Positions 34,380-43,826 are shown, numbered from the stretch's first letter. The stretch is DNA of 64,000 nt from Planctomycetota bacterium (GCA_028291545.1 JAQGHR010000157.1:62001-126000); one strand, 5' to 3'. Numbers and translations: made by a program. The notes: a model not told the origin generated them from the sequence alone.

Positions 34380-35501
34380 ATGGATGACGCCAGACAACAT
34401 CCTACGACCTACGCCCTCTCGGCCCTGTGGATACTCGTGTACATCGGAATGACGCTGGCCCAAGGCGAGTTTCTCACCGGGGACGGGCTGCTGGGATGGG
34501 GCGGAATCAAGATCGACGTGGCCCACGCGTTCGGAGCACTGACGGCGCGAGATGTCGCGTCGGGGCAGTTATGGAGGACCGTCACGGCGACGTTCGTCCA
34601 CTTCAGCTTGCTCCATATGGTGATGAACATGACGTGCCTGATCTCCTTCGGGCGCGTTCTGGAGTCGTGGTATGGCTCGCCCCAGTTTCTCGCCATTTAC
34701 GTGGCCATCGCCGGCGTCGGCAACTCTCTCGCCGTGGCGGCGCGGTATGCCGTGGGAACGTACGCATCCACGGGACCTCTGGGGCTACATTCCTATATCG
34801 ACGTGGTTTGCGCGGGCGGTTCATCCGTGATGTTCGGATTCATCGCGATGATTGCGGTCGTCGGCTGGCGCTCGAAGACTCGGTTCGGCGATTACGTGCG
34901 GAGGCAGATGACCGGGAAGCTGATTTTTTACGGATTGATCGTCGGCATCGCCGCACGAGGGATTCTCGATAACTACGGTCACGGCGGCGGCGCGATTGCC
35001 GGTGCCGCTCTTGGTTTCGGTCATCGCTACCTCCTTCGCTGGGAGGAGCGTCCCTCAATCGCCAGGGCCTTGGGTACGGTCGCAGCGGTGGTCCTCGTGG
35101 CCTGCGCGATCGCGCAAGCGCGGGCCGAGCGGCGCCCCATCGCCACGCAGGCTATGGAAGACCCGCGTCTGGTCGCTTACCTATGCGTCGGCACGGCGAG
35201 CGAAGCCTATGAAACGATTGTCAGGAGCTACAGGACGGAACCCGTACGGACAAAACCTGCCAGGAGTCTCGCGCTGTTGATCGGAAAGGCCCTGGTAACA
35301 CTGGACCAGGCCTTCCCCACCGGTATCCCCGGAGTTGAACGCGGCCTGTACCAACGGTGGCGTACGTTGGTCGAGATCGCCGCGAAACGGTTTCCAACAC
35401 CCGACGAGGTTCGCGAGTTTGAGAGGATCACGCCACCCCTGATCGAGAAGGTCAAGCCGGAATCGCTTCGCAAGACGGGGGTGGCGACGAAGTCGCCCTA
35501 A
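34380..35501 (+). CDS. Rhomboid-family intramembrane serine protease, variant active site
   Basis: 373 residues. The six-helix rhomboid core spans about 12-215: L1 loop to TFVHFSLLHMVMNM (about 71-84), then GRVLESWYGSPQF, and the catalytic Ser region CAGGSSVMFG at about 144-153. The family motif is GxSGxxxA; here it reads GGSSVMFG, with Ser148 as the probable nucleophile and Ser in place of the following Gly. The catalytic His is probably 201 in NYGHGGGAIAGAALG. A soluble C-terminal tail of about 150 residues is unassigned. It ends tail to tail with the PHP gene. Confidence 0.85.
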   Translation: MDDARQHPTTYALSALWILVYIGMTLAQGEFLTGDGLLGWGGIKIDVAHAFGALTARDVASGQLWRTVTATFVHFSLLHMVMNMTCLISFGRVLESWYGSPQFLAIYVAIAGVGNSLAVAARYAVGTYASTGPLGLHSYIDVVCAGGSSVMFGFIAMIAVVGWRSKTRFGDYVRRQMTGKLIFYGLIVGIAARGILDNYGHGGGAIAGAALGFGHRYLLRWEERPSIARALGTVAAVVLVACAIAQARAERRPIATQAMEDPRLVAYLCVGTASEAYETIVRSYRTEPVRTKPARSLALLIGKALVTLDQAFPTGIPGVERGLYQRWRTLVEIAAKRFPTPDEVREFERITPPLIEKVKPESLRKTGVATKSP

Positions 35502-36136
35502 TCCACCGGCCCGCTTGTGCGTCGACGCCCCGCGGTGTGGCCTGGGCTACCGGATCGCGATCGCAGCGCCCTGACGAAGTCCCCCATCGAGAGGATGGGC
35601 GCCGGAAACGACGTGTAGTAGCAGCCGACGACCGACGGCTCGTGGCCATCGCTCGACCCGGTTGTCCCGAGCGAGTGCCGCGAGGCAACCCGTTCCGTCA
35701 GCGCCCGAGTCTGGGGCGTGATATTGTTGCTGACGAGCTCCAAGGCATCGAAATTCGGGCCACACTCGGCGATGATCGCGTCGAAATCCTGCTCCCAGCG
35801 GAACGGATGAGCGGCCACGATGGCTGCATCATGACGACGTACGTAAGCGATCAAGTCCTTGACGTCGATTCCGGGGGAGGCCCCATCCAGATTCGGCAGG
35901 CCATAGACGAGGAAGTGTCCCTGCCTCGTCGATATTTCTGCCCCGGACAGGACGAGGAGTCGGCCCGCCCGAGCCTGTAACTCGGCCAGTTCCTCGGCGG
36001 CCCACTGGTAGTCGTGCTCGGTGATGACGACCCCGTCGAGGCCGGCGAGGCGGGCTTCCGCGACCAAGTCGTCGGGTTCAATGACGCTGTCCGGCGAATG
36101 CCGCGATGTGTGGACGTGATGATCGATCTTCGACAT
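35498..36136 (-). CDS. PHP-domain metal-dependent phosphoesterase
   Basis: 212 residues from the ATG at 36136 (MSKIDHHVHTSRHS); the frame stays open to 36196. The metal-binding PHP motif is HHVHTSRHSPDS, then DGVVITEHDYQW, GAEIST near residue 65, AAHPFRW and SSDGHEPSVVG. The small size and motif order fit the stand-alone PHP phosphoesterases related to the N-terminal domain of DnaE. Substrate unknown. It overlaps the 3' end of the rhomboid gene by 4 bp. Confidence 0.88.
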   Translation of the reverse strand: MSKIDHHVHTSRHSPDSVIEPDDLVAEARLAGLDGVVITEHDYQWAAEELAELQARAGRLLVLSGAEISTRQGHFLVYGLPNLDGASPGIDVKDLIAYVRRHDAAIVAAHPFRWEQDFDAIIAECGPNFDALELVSNNITPQTRALTERVASRHSLGTTGSSDGHEPSVVGCYYTSFPAPILSMGDFVRALRSRSGSPGHTAGRRRTSGPVD

Positions 36137-36332
36137 GAGGAGTCGGGGTCCAGACGGGGCCGACTTGCCGGGACGCCCCGACTCATACAGGCCCATTTGG
36201 TCTCATTCCAGGCTACGACCCGACGGCCCGCCCTGTCGAGCCCTCCTTTGGACAGTAAGGGGTTGACCCCGACGGGCCGTACGGACGAAATGGAACACGT
36301 CGAATTCACGATTCTCCCAGGAAGGGGCTCTC

Positions 36333-38657
36333 TTGTCGCCACGTCGTGTTATCGGCCTTTGCGCGATCTTGGTCTCACTCCTCGTCCAGACGACGAAGGG
36401 TCAAGAGAAGACGCCGATCCGTCTCGGTCACTACGGGTCGATGTCCGGCGCGAATGCGGCCTTTGGCGAGCAGACCGATCAGGGTATTCGTCTGGCCGTC
36501 AAGCAGGCCAACGCAAGGGGCGGTGTCCTGGGACGGCGGATCGAGGTGTTCACCGAGGATGACCAGTCGAACCCCGACCAGATCCTGCCTGCTCTCTTTG
36601 CCCTGATCGACGGCAGGAAGGTTGATGTCGTCCTCGGCGAGGTCGCCAGCACATTGAGCCTCGTGGGTGCGCCACTCTGCCAGGAGCGAAAGGTTCCGAT
36701 GATGACGCCGTCCTCGGTGGCGGCGGCCATTACCCAGACGGGCGATTACATCTTCCGCGCCTGCTTCCTGGATGTCGATCAAGGTCGCGCCGCGGCACTA
36801 TTCGCGGTGCGCGACCTCAACGCCCGTCGCGCCGCAATTCTCGTCGATCAGAAGAGCGACTATGCCGTGGGCGTCGCACGGGCGTTCCGACAGCGCTACG
36901 AAGCGCTCGGAGGCCGGATTGTGGCGGAGAGGGATTACCTCCAGGGTGAGAAAGACTTTAAATCCCAACTCTCAGCGATTCGCGATGCGAGGCCGGACGT
37001 GATCCTCGTCCCGGCCATGTATCACGATGTGCCGGGGATCGCCCAGCAGGCCCGCGCCCTCGGCTTGAAGGTCCCGCTCATCGGCGGCGATGGCTGGGAC
37101 TCGGCCGATTTGCTCCGAGGTGGAGCGGCGGACCTGGAGGGCGCCTATTTCCTCACCCAGTACGCTCCAGACGCACCGGACGAAGCGGTCCGCGATTTTC
37201 AGAGCACCTACAAGGCCGAGTTCCGCGGGCAGATGCCGGACGGGATCGCCGCGCTCGCGTATGACGCGACCCGGATCGTGCTTGACGCGATCCGTCGAGC
37301 CGGATCAACCGACAAGACGGCGATCCGCGACGCGCTGGCGTCGACCCGAGATTTCCGTGGCGTGACCGGGCGAATCACGATGGGTCCGGATCGCAACCCG
37401 TCCAAGAGTGCCCGCGTGATCCAGATTCGCTCGGGCGCCTTCCACCTCGCGACCACGATCGACCCGACGGATGCGGAGGCCGCTCTGAGCCTTTACCGGA
37501 CCGTTCCGACCGCAGGCGAGACGCCGGAGATCGCGACCAGGACCTCGTGGCTCCAGCCCCTGGCCAACGGGCTCAGCCTGGGGGCGATTTACGGGTTGAT
37601 AGCGCTGGGCTACACCATCGTCTACGGCATACTTCGGTTGATCAATTTTGCGCACGGCGACCTCTTCATGCTCGGGCCTCTGCTGATTTTCGGTATCGCC
37701 ACGACGGCGGGATTCCAGGGAACTCCCGCATGGCCCGTGACCTCCGCTCTTCTCACCATCGCCCTGGCGATGACGCTCTGCGGCCTTGCCGGGCTGATGC
37801 TCGAACGGGTGGCGTACCGTCCGCTGCGGGAGCCTTACGGCAAGACCGCCATCGCGGTGACGACCATCCTCGCACCCCTCATGATTCTTGGGATCAGCCT
37901 GGTGCTCCCGGCGTCCTGGGCGGACGCTCGAAAACTAGGACGGATCGCGGCGATCGGTGTCGGACTCTACGGCGTGGCTCTCGCGCTCAATCGGCTCGCT
38001 CATCGCTGCGGGGTGAGAACCGAGGGCCGGATGATCCCGCTGATCACCGCGATCGGGGCCTCGCTGTTCCTGGAATCCCTTCCCCAGCAGCGCGGGCTGT
38101 TCGGCAATCGCGAGGAGGTGTTCCCCTCGCAGTTGATTTCGGCGGCGCTCGGTGGATCCGGGCCACTTCACCTCGGTCCGGTGATTGTTGATCGCCTCGA
38201 TTTGCTCGTCCTGGGCGTGACCGTCGCGCTCATGATCGCGCTCTATTTCGTGGTCCGAAATTCTCGCATGGGGCTCGCGATGCGGGCCGTGAGCGATAAC
38301 CCCGAAGCCGCCTTGTTGATGGGCGTGAACGTCGATCGCGTGATTCGATTCAGCTTTCTGCTCGGCGGCGCGCTGGCCGGGGCAGCGGGCGTGTTGTGGG
38401 CGACGAAGTACCCGACGATCGAGCCGAGAATCGGAGTCCTGCCCGGCCTCAAGGCGTTTGTCGCGGCCGTGCTCGGCGGCATCGGAAGTCTGCCGGGCGC
38501 AGTCCTGGGTGGGCTCATCCTGGGCGTGAGCGAAGCGTTCCTCGCGGCCGGGCCGCTATCGAAATATAAGGAAGCCCTGGCGTTCCTCCTGCTGATCGTG
38601 ATCCTCCTCGTCCGCCCGTCCGGCCTGCTAGGCCGACATCTTCCGGAGAAGGTCTAG
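36333..38657 (+). CDS. Branched-chain amino-acid-type ABC transporter: substrate-binding protein fused to LivH permease
   Basis: 774 residues with a TTG start supported by AGGAAGGGG just upstream and by the signal peptide it begins (VIGLCAILVSLLVQTTKG). Residues 27-385 are a type I periplasmic binding protein (PIRLGHYGSMSGANAAFGEQ; VDVVLGEVAS; VPLIGGDGWDS). Residues 400-774 are a LivH-type permease with eight or so helices (GLIALGYTIVYGILRLINFAHGD and the EAA-like MLERVAYRPLREP). The binding protein is normally a separate polypeptide, so this fusion tethers it to the membrane. First gene of the operon. Confidence 0.9.
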   Translation: MSPRRVIGLCAILVSLLVQTTKGQEKTPIRLGHYGSMSGANAAFGEQTDQGIRLAVKQANARGGVLGRRIEVFTEDDQSNPDQILPALFALIDGRKVDVVLGEVASTLSLVGAPLCQERKVPMMTPSSVAAAITQTGDYIFRACFLDVDQGRAAALFAVRDLNARRAAILVDQKSDYAVGVARAFRQRYEALGGRIVAERDYLQGEKDFKSQLSAIRDARPDVILVPAMYHDVPGIAQQARALGLKVPLIGGDGWDSADLLRGGAADLEGAYFLTQYAPDAPDEAVRDFQSTYKAEFRGQMPDGIAALAYDATRIVLDAIRRAGSTDKTAIRDALASTRDFRGVTGRITMGPDRNPSKSARVIQIRSGAFHLATTIDPTDAEAALSLYRTVPTAGETPEIATRTSWLQPLANGLSLGAIYGLIALGYTIVYGILRLINFAHGDLFMLGPLLIFGIATTAGFQGTPAWPVTSALLTIALAMTLCGLAGLMLERVAYRPLREPYGKTAIAVTTILAPLMILGISLVLPASWADARKLGRIAAIGVGLYGVALALNRLAHRCGVRTEGRMIPLITAIGASLFLESLPQQRGLFGNREEVFPSQLISAALGGSGPLHLGPVIVDRLDLLVLGVTVALMIALYFVVRNSRMGLAMRAVSDNPEAALLMGVNVDRVIRFSFLLGGALAGAAGVLWATKYPTIEPRIGVLPGLKAFVAAVLGGIGSLPGAVLGGLILGVSEAFLAAGPLSKYKEALAFLLLIVILLVRPSGLLGRHLPEKV

Positions 38658-38664
38658 CCGGCCC

Positions 38665-40569
38665 ATGAATGCCGATCCGAGTACGTTGAATGACCCGACC
38701 CCGGCTCCCGCATGGGGAAGGCTCGCCCTTCTGCTGGCGATTCTCGTCGCGATCATCCTGATCAAGACCCCATTCGAGTCGAGGCTCGGCGAGGGCGATC
38801 GCGAATTGATCCTCCGGATGGGGATCGTCGCCCTGATGGCCGCCAGCCTCGCGCTCGTCAATGGAGCGGCGGGGCAGTTCTCGCTCGGTCATGCGGCCTT
38901 TCAGGGTGTCGGTGCCTACACGACGGCGGCAATCTTCGCGCTGGTCTATTCCAACGCCTCCGGTCTATTCACGACGCCGAACCCTCTCGCCGACAGAAAC
39001 CCATGGCTTGTCGCCATCGGTGCCCGCGGCGCCATCTTGCTGGGAGGGGTGGCCGCGGCGATGGTGGGGTTCTTGGTCGCCCTTCCGTGCCTGCGTCTCC
39101 GAGGTGATTATCTCGCGATCGTGACCCTGGGTTTCAACGAGATTGTTGGGGTCGTGATTCGTTCGCTCGGCAAGGTCGGCCGCGTGGACCTGCGGGGGAA
39201 CCTCGGCTTCAATGCCATCCCTCGCCATATCGCGGGCGGCTTCCTCGATGTCTACCTCACGCTTGTGATCGCGCTGATCGTCCTCTATCGGCTTGTTCAT
39301 GGCGGACGAGGGCTGGCGTTCGCGGCGGTGAAACAGGACGAGATTGCCGCCGAGGCGGTGGGGGTGAATACCACCCGCACCAAGGTCGCCGCGTTCGTCG
39401 CGTCATCGTTCATAGCCGGGCTGGCCGGCGGTTTGCTCGCCTTCAAAATGGGCACGATCAATGATCGGGCCTTCGATATGGCCCACTCCTTCGATTATGT
39501 CGTCATGGTGATACTCGGAGGTAATGGCAATCTCATCGGTGCGGCGCTCGCCGGTGCGGGGTTGACGTTTCTCAACGATCGATTGCGATCGTTCGAAAGC
39601 TGGCGGATGGTCGTCTATAGCTTCGCGCTGGTCTGGATCATGGTCTCCCGGTCTCAGGGGCTCCTGAAAAAACTTGCGGAACGGGTCACGCGACGCGCGG
39701 AACCGGTGGATCGCGAGGCTGCCCGGGAAGTGGAAACCTCCGACAGGACGGACGACCTGGAACTCCTGGCGTCTGGAGGCCGTCACATGAACGGCCCTGT
39801 CCTTGAACTCCGAGGTCTCTCCGTACGATTCGGCGGTCTGGTGGCAGTCGAGGGGTTGGATCTAGACGTTGCACCCGGTGAATGCGTCGGCCTGATCGGC
39901 CCGAATGGGGCGGGCAAGAGCACGGTTTTTAATGCCATCACCGGGATCTATCCGGCCTCTTCCGGCCACATCCTCGTGGGTGGCGTGGCCGTCGAGGGAC
40001 AGCGTCCCAATAAAATAGTGAAGCTTGGCGCGGCGAGAACTTTCCAAAATATTCGCCTGTTTCGCGACTTGTCGGCGCTCGACAATGTCCGCGTGCCGAG
40101 CGTTGCGCTCCAGGGCGGAGGGTTGATCGCCGGAATTCTCCCGACCAAGGCCATCCGAACCGCTGCCGATCGCTCGAGACTTCTGGCCGAAGGTTGGCTC
40201 CGTGTCGTGGGACTGGCGAACCAGGGCGCGCGGAAAGCCGGGAGCTTGCCTTACGGATCTCAACGCCGCCTGGAAATCGCCCGAGCCATGGCTACCTCGC
40301 CCCGTCTGCTACTCCTCGACGAGCCGGCGGCCGGACTAAATCCGACCGAGAAGGGAGAGCTGATTGTCCTGCTTCGGTCGATCCTCACGAACCATGGGAT
40401 TTCCATCCTCCTCGTCGAACACGACATGGGCCTCGTGATGGAACTTTGCTCGAAGATCGTCGTTCTCGATTACGGCCGAAAGATTGCCGAAGGGACTCCC
40501 GAACTGATCCGCTCGAATCCGCAAGTGATCGAGGCCTATCTGGGGCCCGAAGAAGGGGATGCGGCATGA
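38665..40569 (+). CDS. LivM permease fused to LivG ATPase
   Basis: 634 residues. Residues 20-340 are a LivM permease (FSLGHAAFQGVGAYTTA; LRLRGDYLAIVTLGFNEIV; GLAGGLLAFKMGTIN). Residues 375-634 are an ABC ATPase: Walker A GPNGAGKST, Q-loop ARTFQNIRLF, Walker B RLLLLDEPAAGLNP and VEHD; the signature LPYGSQRR is the LivG-type variant of LSGGQ. The frame runs through without a stop, but GGAGG at 39775-39779 sits 7 nt before an ATG at 39787 that starts exactly at the ATPase, so a separate LivG may also be made. 7 bp after the previous gene. Confidence 0.9.
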   Translation: MNADPSTLNDPTPAPAWGRLALLLAILVAIILIKTPFESRLGEGDRELILRMGIVALMAASLALVNGAAGQFSLGHAAFQGVGAYTTAAIFALVYSNASGLFTTPNPLADRNPWLVAIGARGAILLGGVAAAMVGFLVALPCLRLRGDYLAIVTLGFNEIVGVVIRSLGKVGRVDLRGNLGFNAIPRHIAGGFLDVYLTLVIALIVLYRLVHGGRGLAFAAVKQDEIAAEAVGVNTTRTKVAAFVASSFIAGLAGGLLAFKMGTINDRAFDMAHSFDYVVMVILGGNGNLIGAALAGAGLTFLNDRLRSFESWRMVVYSFALVWIMVSRSQGLLKKLAERVTRRAEPVDREAAREVETSDRTDDLELLASGGRHMNGPVLELRGLSVRFGGLVAVEGLDLDVAPGECVGLIGPNGAGKSTVFNAITGIYPASSGHILVGGVAVEGQRPNKIVKLGAARTFQNIRLFRDLSALDNVRVPSVALQGGGLIAGILPTKAIRTAADRSRLLAEGWLRVVGLANQGARKAGSLPYGSQRRLEIARAMATSPRLLLLDEPAAGLNPTEKGELIVLLRSILTNHGISILLVEHDMGLVMELCSKIVVLDYGRKIAEGTPELIRSNPQVIEAYLGPEEGDAA

Positions 40570-41321
40570 CCCACCCTGCAAACCCGCGATCGCTCATGAT
40601 CCGGAGTCTTCGAGTGGCGTACGGTCCGATTGTCGCAATCCACGGTTTGGATCTCGACCTCGCGGATGGCGAAATCGTCGCCCTGATCGGTGCGAATGGC
40701 GCGGGCAAGACCTCGATCATGCGGGCGCTGAGCGGACTGGCGACGGCCTCAGGCTCGGCGGTCGTATCATTTGACGGGCAAAGTCATGAATTGATCGGCA
40801 TGCCGCCTCGCTTGGTTCCGTCGCTGGGAGTTGCTCACGTTCCGGAGGGTCGAGGGGTATTCTTGAATCTAAGCGTTCGCGAGAATCTCTTGATGGGCGC
40901 GATGTTGCGCCGTGACCGCGCGGTAATCCACGCGGACCTCGAGCGTAGGCTCGAGCAATTCCCGAGACTGAGAGAACGACTGGGTCGCCCCGCGATGACG
41001 CTTTCCGGCGGCGAGCAGCAAATGCTCGCGATCGCTCGCGCGCTGATGGGTCGGCCCCGATTCTTGCTGATGGATGAGCCCTCTCTCGGCCTCGCGCCCA
41101 AGCTTGTTGCCGAGGTCTTCGCGTCGATCCAAGGCCTCGCCGCCGAGGGCATGTCCATACTTCTGGTCGAGCAAAACGCCAGGATGGCCTTGAAGGTCGC
41201 GCAGCGAGGATATGTGCTCGAAGGAGGCCGCGTTGTGCTCTCCGGCCCGGCCGCCACGCTCGCGCAGGACGAACGCGTTCGCGATGCCTATCTGGGAGGC
41301 GTGGGACGCCGCACAGCGTGA
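40566..41321 (+). CDS. livF: Branched-chain amino acid ABC transporter ATPase LivF
   Basis: 251 residues from an ATG that overlaps the LivMG stop by 4 bp. Walker A is GANGAGKTS, the LivF-type HVPEGRGVFLNLSVRENL loop follows, the signature is LSGGEQQM, Walker B is RFLLMDEPSLGLAP and the switch is LLVEQNA. It is the second ATPase of the importer, pairing with the LivG domain. Substrate could be branched-chain amino acids, other amino acids, urea or short amides; sequence alone does not decide. Confidence 0.92.
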   Translation: MTHPANPRSLMIRSLRVAYGPIVAIHGLDLDLADGEIVALIGANGAGKTSIMRALSGLATASGSAVVSFDGQSHELIGMPPRLVPSLGVAHVPEGRGVFLNLSVRENLLMGAMLRRDRAVIHADLERRLEQFPRLRERLGRPAMTLSGGEQQMLAIARALMGRPRFLLMDEPSLGLAPKLVAEVFASIQGLAAEGMSILLVEQNARMALKVAQRGYVLEGGRVVLSGPAATLAQDERVRDAYLGGVGRRTA

Positions 41322-41336
41322 CGAGACGTGAGGGTA

Positions 41337-42050
41337 TTACAAACCGAGGTCTCCGCCATCTTCCACGACGACAAGCTGGGCCGAGTGGTCGTCTACTCGA
41401 AGATAGCTGGACCGATCGTGCCATCCGCCGAGAAGGACCATGCGCGGCGTCCCTTCGCGATCGTCGTGCGTGACGTGGATGTGACCGAAGACGCAACAGT
41501 CCGTCTGGTCCGCGATTCGATCGGCCCGACGCCGCAGGATCGCAAGGTGCTTCGTCTGGATCGCATCCCGAGTGATTTTGTTCGTCGAATCGAGCAAGCC
41601 GTCCAACACGTTGGCGAGCGGGCCAGGGAGGGCCGCAAAGCTGTGGAGGAAGGTCCGACTCTCCATCGCGCCTTTCCAGGGTGACCGAGCGCCGAGCCTG
41701 TGCCCGTGCGTCGCCCGGTACCTCACGCCCCCGACTGTAAGATCGATCGCATCGCCCGCGAATCCGGTCCCGAGCACACTTTCGAAAAACGGCCCGAGCC
41801 AGCCGTCGTGGTTCCCCGGCAAGAGCGTGAGTACGCCGCCTCGCGAACGGAACGAGGAGAGACTTAGCAGGCCCTCGCAACGACGAGCCCATCCGCGACG
41901 CTCTCGACTCGCAAACCAGAAGTCGCAGAGATCTCCGACAACCACGAGTTGATCCGATTCGCCGAGCGATGCGACGAAGCGAGACAGACGGCGGGCACGC
42001 TCGGGGCGATCGAGACGAAGGTGGACGTCGCTGAGGAAGTAGAGCGCCAC
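41337..42050 (-). CDS. LpxH-like UDP-2,3-diacylglucosamine hydrolase
   Basis: 237 residues. A calcineurin-like fold with FLSDVHL, GDLCDFW, LLPGNHDGW, THGHRLG and FGHIHV, in the order and with the D-x-H/GD/GNH/GHxH residues of LpxH. LpxH cleaves UDP-2,3-diacylglucosamine to lipid X in lipid A synthesis at the inner membrane; planctomycetes do carry lipid A genes. Similar metallophosphoesterases of other function cannot be fully excluded. It lies 32 bp after the WalJ-like gene and converges with livF. Confidence 0.82.
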   Translation of the reverse strand: MALYFLSDVHLRLDRPERARRLSRFVASLGESDQLVVVGDLCDFWFASRERRGWARRCEGLLSLSSFRSRGGVLTLLPGNHDGWLGPFFESVLGTGFAGDAIDLTVGGVRYRATHGHRLGARSPWKGAMESRTFLHSFAALPGPLANVLDGLLDSTNKITRDAIQTKHLAILRRRADRIADQTDCCVFGHIHVTHDDREGTPRMVLLGGWHDRSSYLRVDDHSAQLVVVEDGGDLGL

Positions 42051-42082
42051 ATCACACCGGAGACGGACGGAAAAAGTCGAAT

Positions 42083-42994
42083 CTATTCGACGGTCAGACG
42101 GAACGGTACTTCGTCGGCGTCGGACTCCCAGGGGAACGCGGTCGCGACCGTGGGTTGTCTACGCGAGGGCGTGACCGGCAAGTGGGGATGCGGAATCCAC
42201 TGTGACGCAGCGTGGATTCGCGCCGAGGCCCCGCGATCACGTACCGCAGCCTTCGCGGCATTGATGGCCAGCGCGGGGAGATTACATTGCTGACTGAGAT
42301 GCAACAGGACAACGTGCCGCACGGTTCGCCGCGCGGATCGCTCCAGGACGGCCGAGACCAATCCCGCACCTTGATCGTTCGAGAGGTGGCCCCGGTTTCC
42401 GAGATTTCTCGCAATCAAATAGGGGGCTCGTCCGGATCGCCGCTGCATCTCGACGTCGTGATTGAACTCCACCCCTAGGACGTTCACGTCGGTGAGGCAG
42501 TCGGCCGTCGCGCGGGTCCAGCAACCGGTGTCGGCGAGGTAGCCGATCGCCACGGGCCGGCCCCGTCTTGAGGAGCGGGCCTCGATGCGAAACCCGAAGG
42601 TCGGGCCGCCATCGTGACTCAGGACAATCGGCTCGATGCGCTTGCCGTCCGGCGTGAGGAACGGGCGCTCGTCGAACGAGCGAACGCAATCGGCCCGTTC
42701 AAGGTATTTGAATCCCGCGTGTCGCGAGAGTTCCGCGCGATGTCCCTCGTGGCAATAGAGCGGGATTCCATGCGAAGCAAGCATCTTGAGGGAGGCACTT
42801 TGAACGTGATCGCCGTGAGTGTGCGTGAGCAGAGCCGAGGCAACCCCGGCCCAACCGGCGCTAACCTCGCTCATCCGCGCCGCCATGACACGTGGGCCGA
42901 GGCCCAGGTCGATCAAGAGCCCCACGCCTCCCGAGCGGATGAGCGCGGCATTTCCTCGCGACCCGCTGGCGAGCACGGTGAAATCGACGGACAT
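42083..42994 (-). CDS. MBL-fold metallohydrolase, WalJ/YycJ type
   Basis: 303 residues. The opening VLASGSRGNAALIRSGG and the metal motif LLTHTHGDHVQ (HxHxDH) define the family, with further ligands in LSHDGGPTFG, YLADTG and EFNHD. Related YycJ/WalJ proteins are DNA-processing or signalling-associated exonuclease-like enzymes in the cytosol. The C-terminal ~50 residues (HAASQWIPHPHLP onward) look like a family-atypical tail. Divergent from upp. Confidence 0.85.
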   Translation of the reverse strand: MSVDFTVLASGSRGNAALIRSGGVGLLIDLGLGPRVMAARMSEVSAGWAGVASALLTHTHGDHVQSASLKMLASHGIPLYCHEGHRAELSRHAGFKYLERADCVRSFDERPFLTPDGKRIEPIVLSHDGGPTFGFRIEARSSRRGRPVAIGYLADTGCWTRATADCLTDVNVLGVEFNHDVEMQRRSGRAPYLIARNLGNRGHLSNDQGAGLVSAVLERSARRTVRHVVLLHLSQQCNLPALAINAAKAAVRDRGASARIHAASQWIPHPHLPVTPSRRQPTVATAFPWESDADEVPFRLTVE

Positions 42995-43191
42995 CGCGAC
43001 GCATCGCCTCCCGGATTTGGTAGCATCTCAGCCACCGTGGATCTCGCCGGCCCTATGTAAGTTTAGGGATAATTGCGCTCCCGGACAACCTCAGGAGCTT
43101 GCGAGAGAAAACCCGATCGCCTCGCCGAAAAATCGGGTAGCATCGTCGCGGTCGAGAACCGCCCGGTTTCCGTCCCAATTCTGCACGTTTC

Positions 43192-43205
43192 GGAGGTGTC
43201 AAATC
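43192..43205 (+). promoter_or_regulatory. Ribosome binding site and ATC start of upp
   Basis: GGAGG at 43192-43196, a 6-nt spacer, then ATC at 43203-43205. No ATG, GTG or TTG is in frame at a suitable distance. The ATC places exactly seven residues before the conserved HPLV, as in E. coli Upp (M-K-I-V-E-V-K-HPLV). This points to ATC as the initiation codon, a very rare choice. Confidence 0.6.
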
Positions 43206-43826
43206 CCGGTCTTCGCGTCATCGCATCCTCTGGTCCAGGCCAAGCTCGCGACACTTCGCGACGTCGCCACGGCGCCTCCAGCCTTCCGGGCGCTCGTGAG
43301 GGATCTGGCCGTGCTCCTGGCCTATGAGGCCACGGCCGATCTGCCGACGAGGCCGATCTCTGTTCAGACCCCGATGGGACCGTGCGCCAGCCGCATGCTG
43401 GCCGATAGCGTGGGAATCGTCCCCATTCTTCGGGCAGGTCTGGGTATGGCGGATGGGGTTTTGGAGTTGATCCCCGAAGCTGCGGTCTGGCACATCGGAG
43501 TCTACCGTGACGAGGCCACCCTCCGGCCGATGGAATACTACAACAAGATTCACGGGCGGTGCCGGGCGGATCTCGTCCTGGTCGTGGACCCGATGCTCGC
43601 CACGGGCGGGTCGGCCATCCATACCTGCCGGATTCTGCGGGACTCGGGCGTGACACGGATGAAGCTGCTCGCGCTCATCGCCGCGCCGGAGGGGATCGAG
43701 GCGTTTTCGGGCGAGTTTCCCGACGTGTCCATTCACGTCGGTGCCATCGATGATCGTCTGACCGAGATCGGGTTCATTTTCCCCGGGCTGGGCGACGCCG
43801 GGGATCGTCAGTTCGCCACGAGCTAG
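43203..43826 (+). CDS. upp: Uracil phosphoribosyltransferase (apparent ATC start)
   Basis: 207 residues, matching the usual ~208. Family blocks are HPLVQAKLATLRD, LLAYEATADLPTR, VPILRAGLGMADGVLELIP, the PRPP loop VLVVDPMLATGGSAIHT, LLALIAAPEGIEAF and FPGLGDAGDRQFAT. It converts uracil and PRPP to UMP in the cytosol. The start is odd: see the ribosome binding site entry. The frame is open much further upstream, but that stretch is antisense to the WalJ-like gene and unlike Upp; the first standard in-frame start candidate inside the gene, CTG at 43230, would cut into HPLV. First gene of the nucleoside salvage operon. Confidence 0.92.
   Translation: MPVFASSHPLVQAKLATLRDVATAPPAFRALVRDLAVLLAYEATADLPTRPISVQTPMGPCASRMLADSVGIVPILRAGLGMADGVLELIPEAAVWHIGVYRDEATLRPMEYYNKIHGRCRADLVLVVDPMLATGGSAIHTCRILRDSGVTRMKLLALIAAPEGIEAFSGEFPDVSIHVGAIDDRLTEIGFIFPGLGDAGDRQFATS

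Noticed and set aside
42819-43202. In-frame upstream extension of upp
   Set aside because: It is antisense to the WalJ-like gene and would add about 130 residues foreign to Upp; the ATC start fits the family length.
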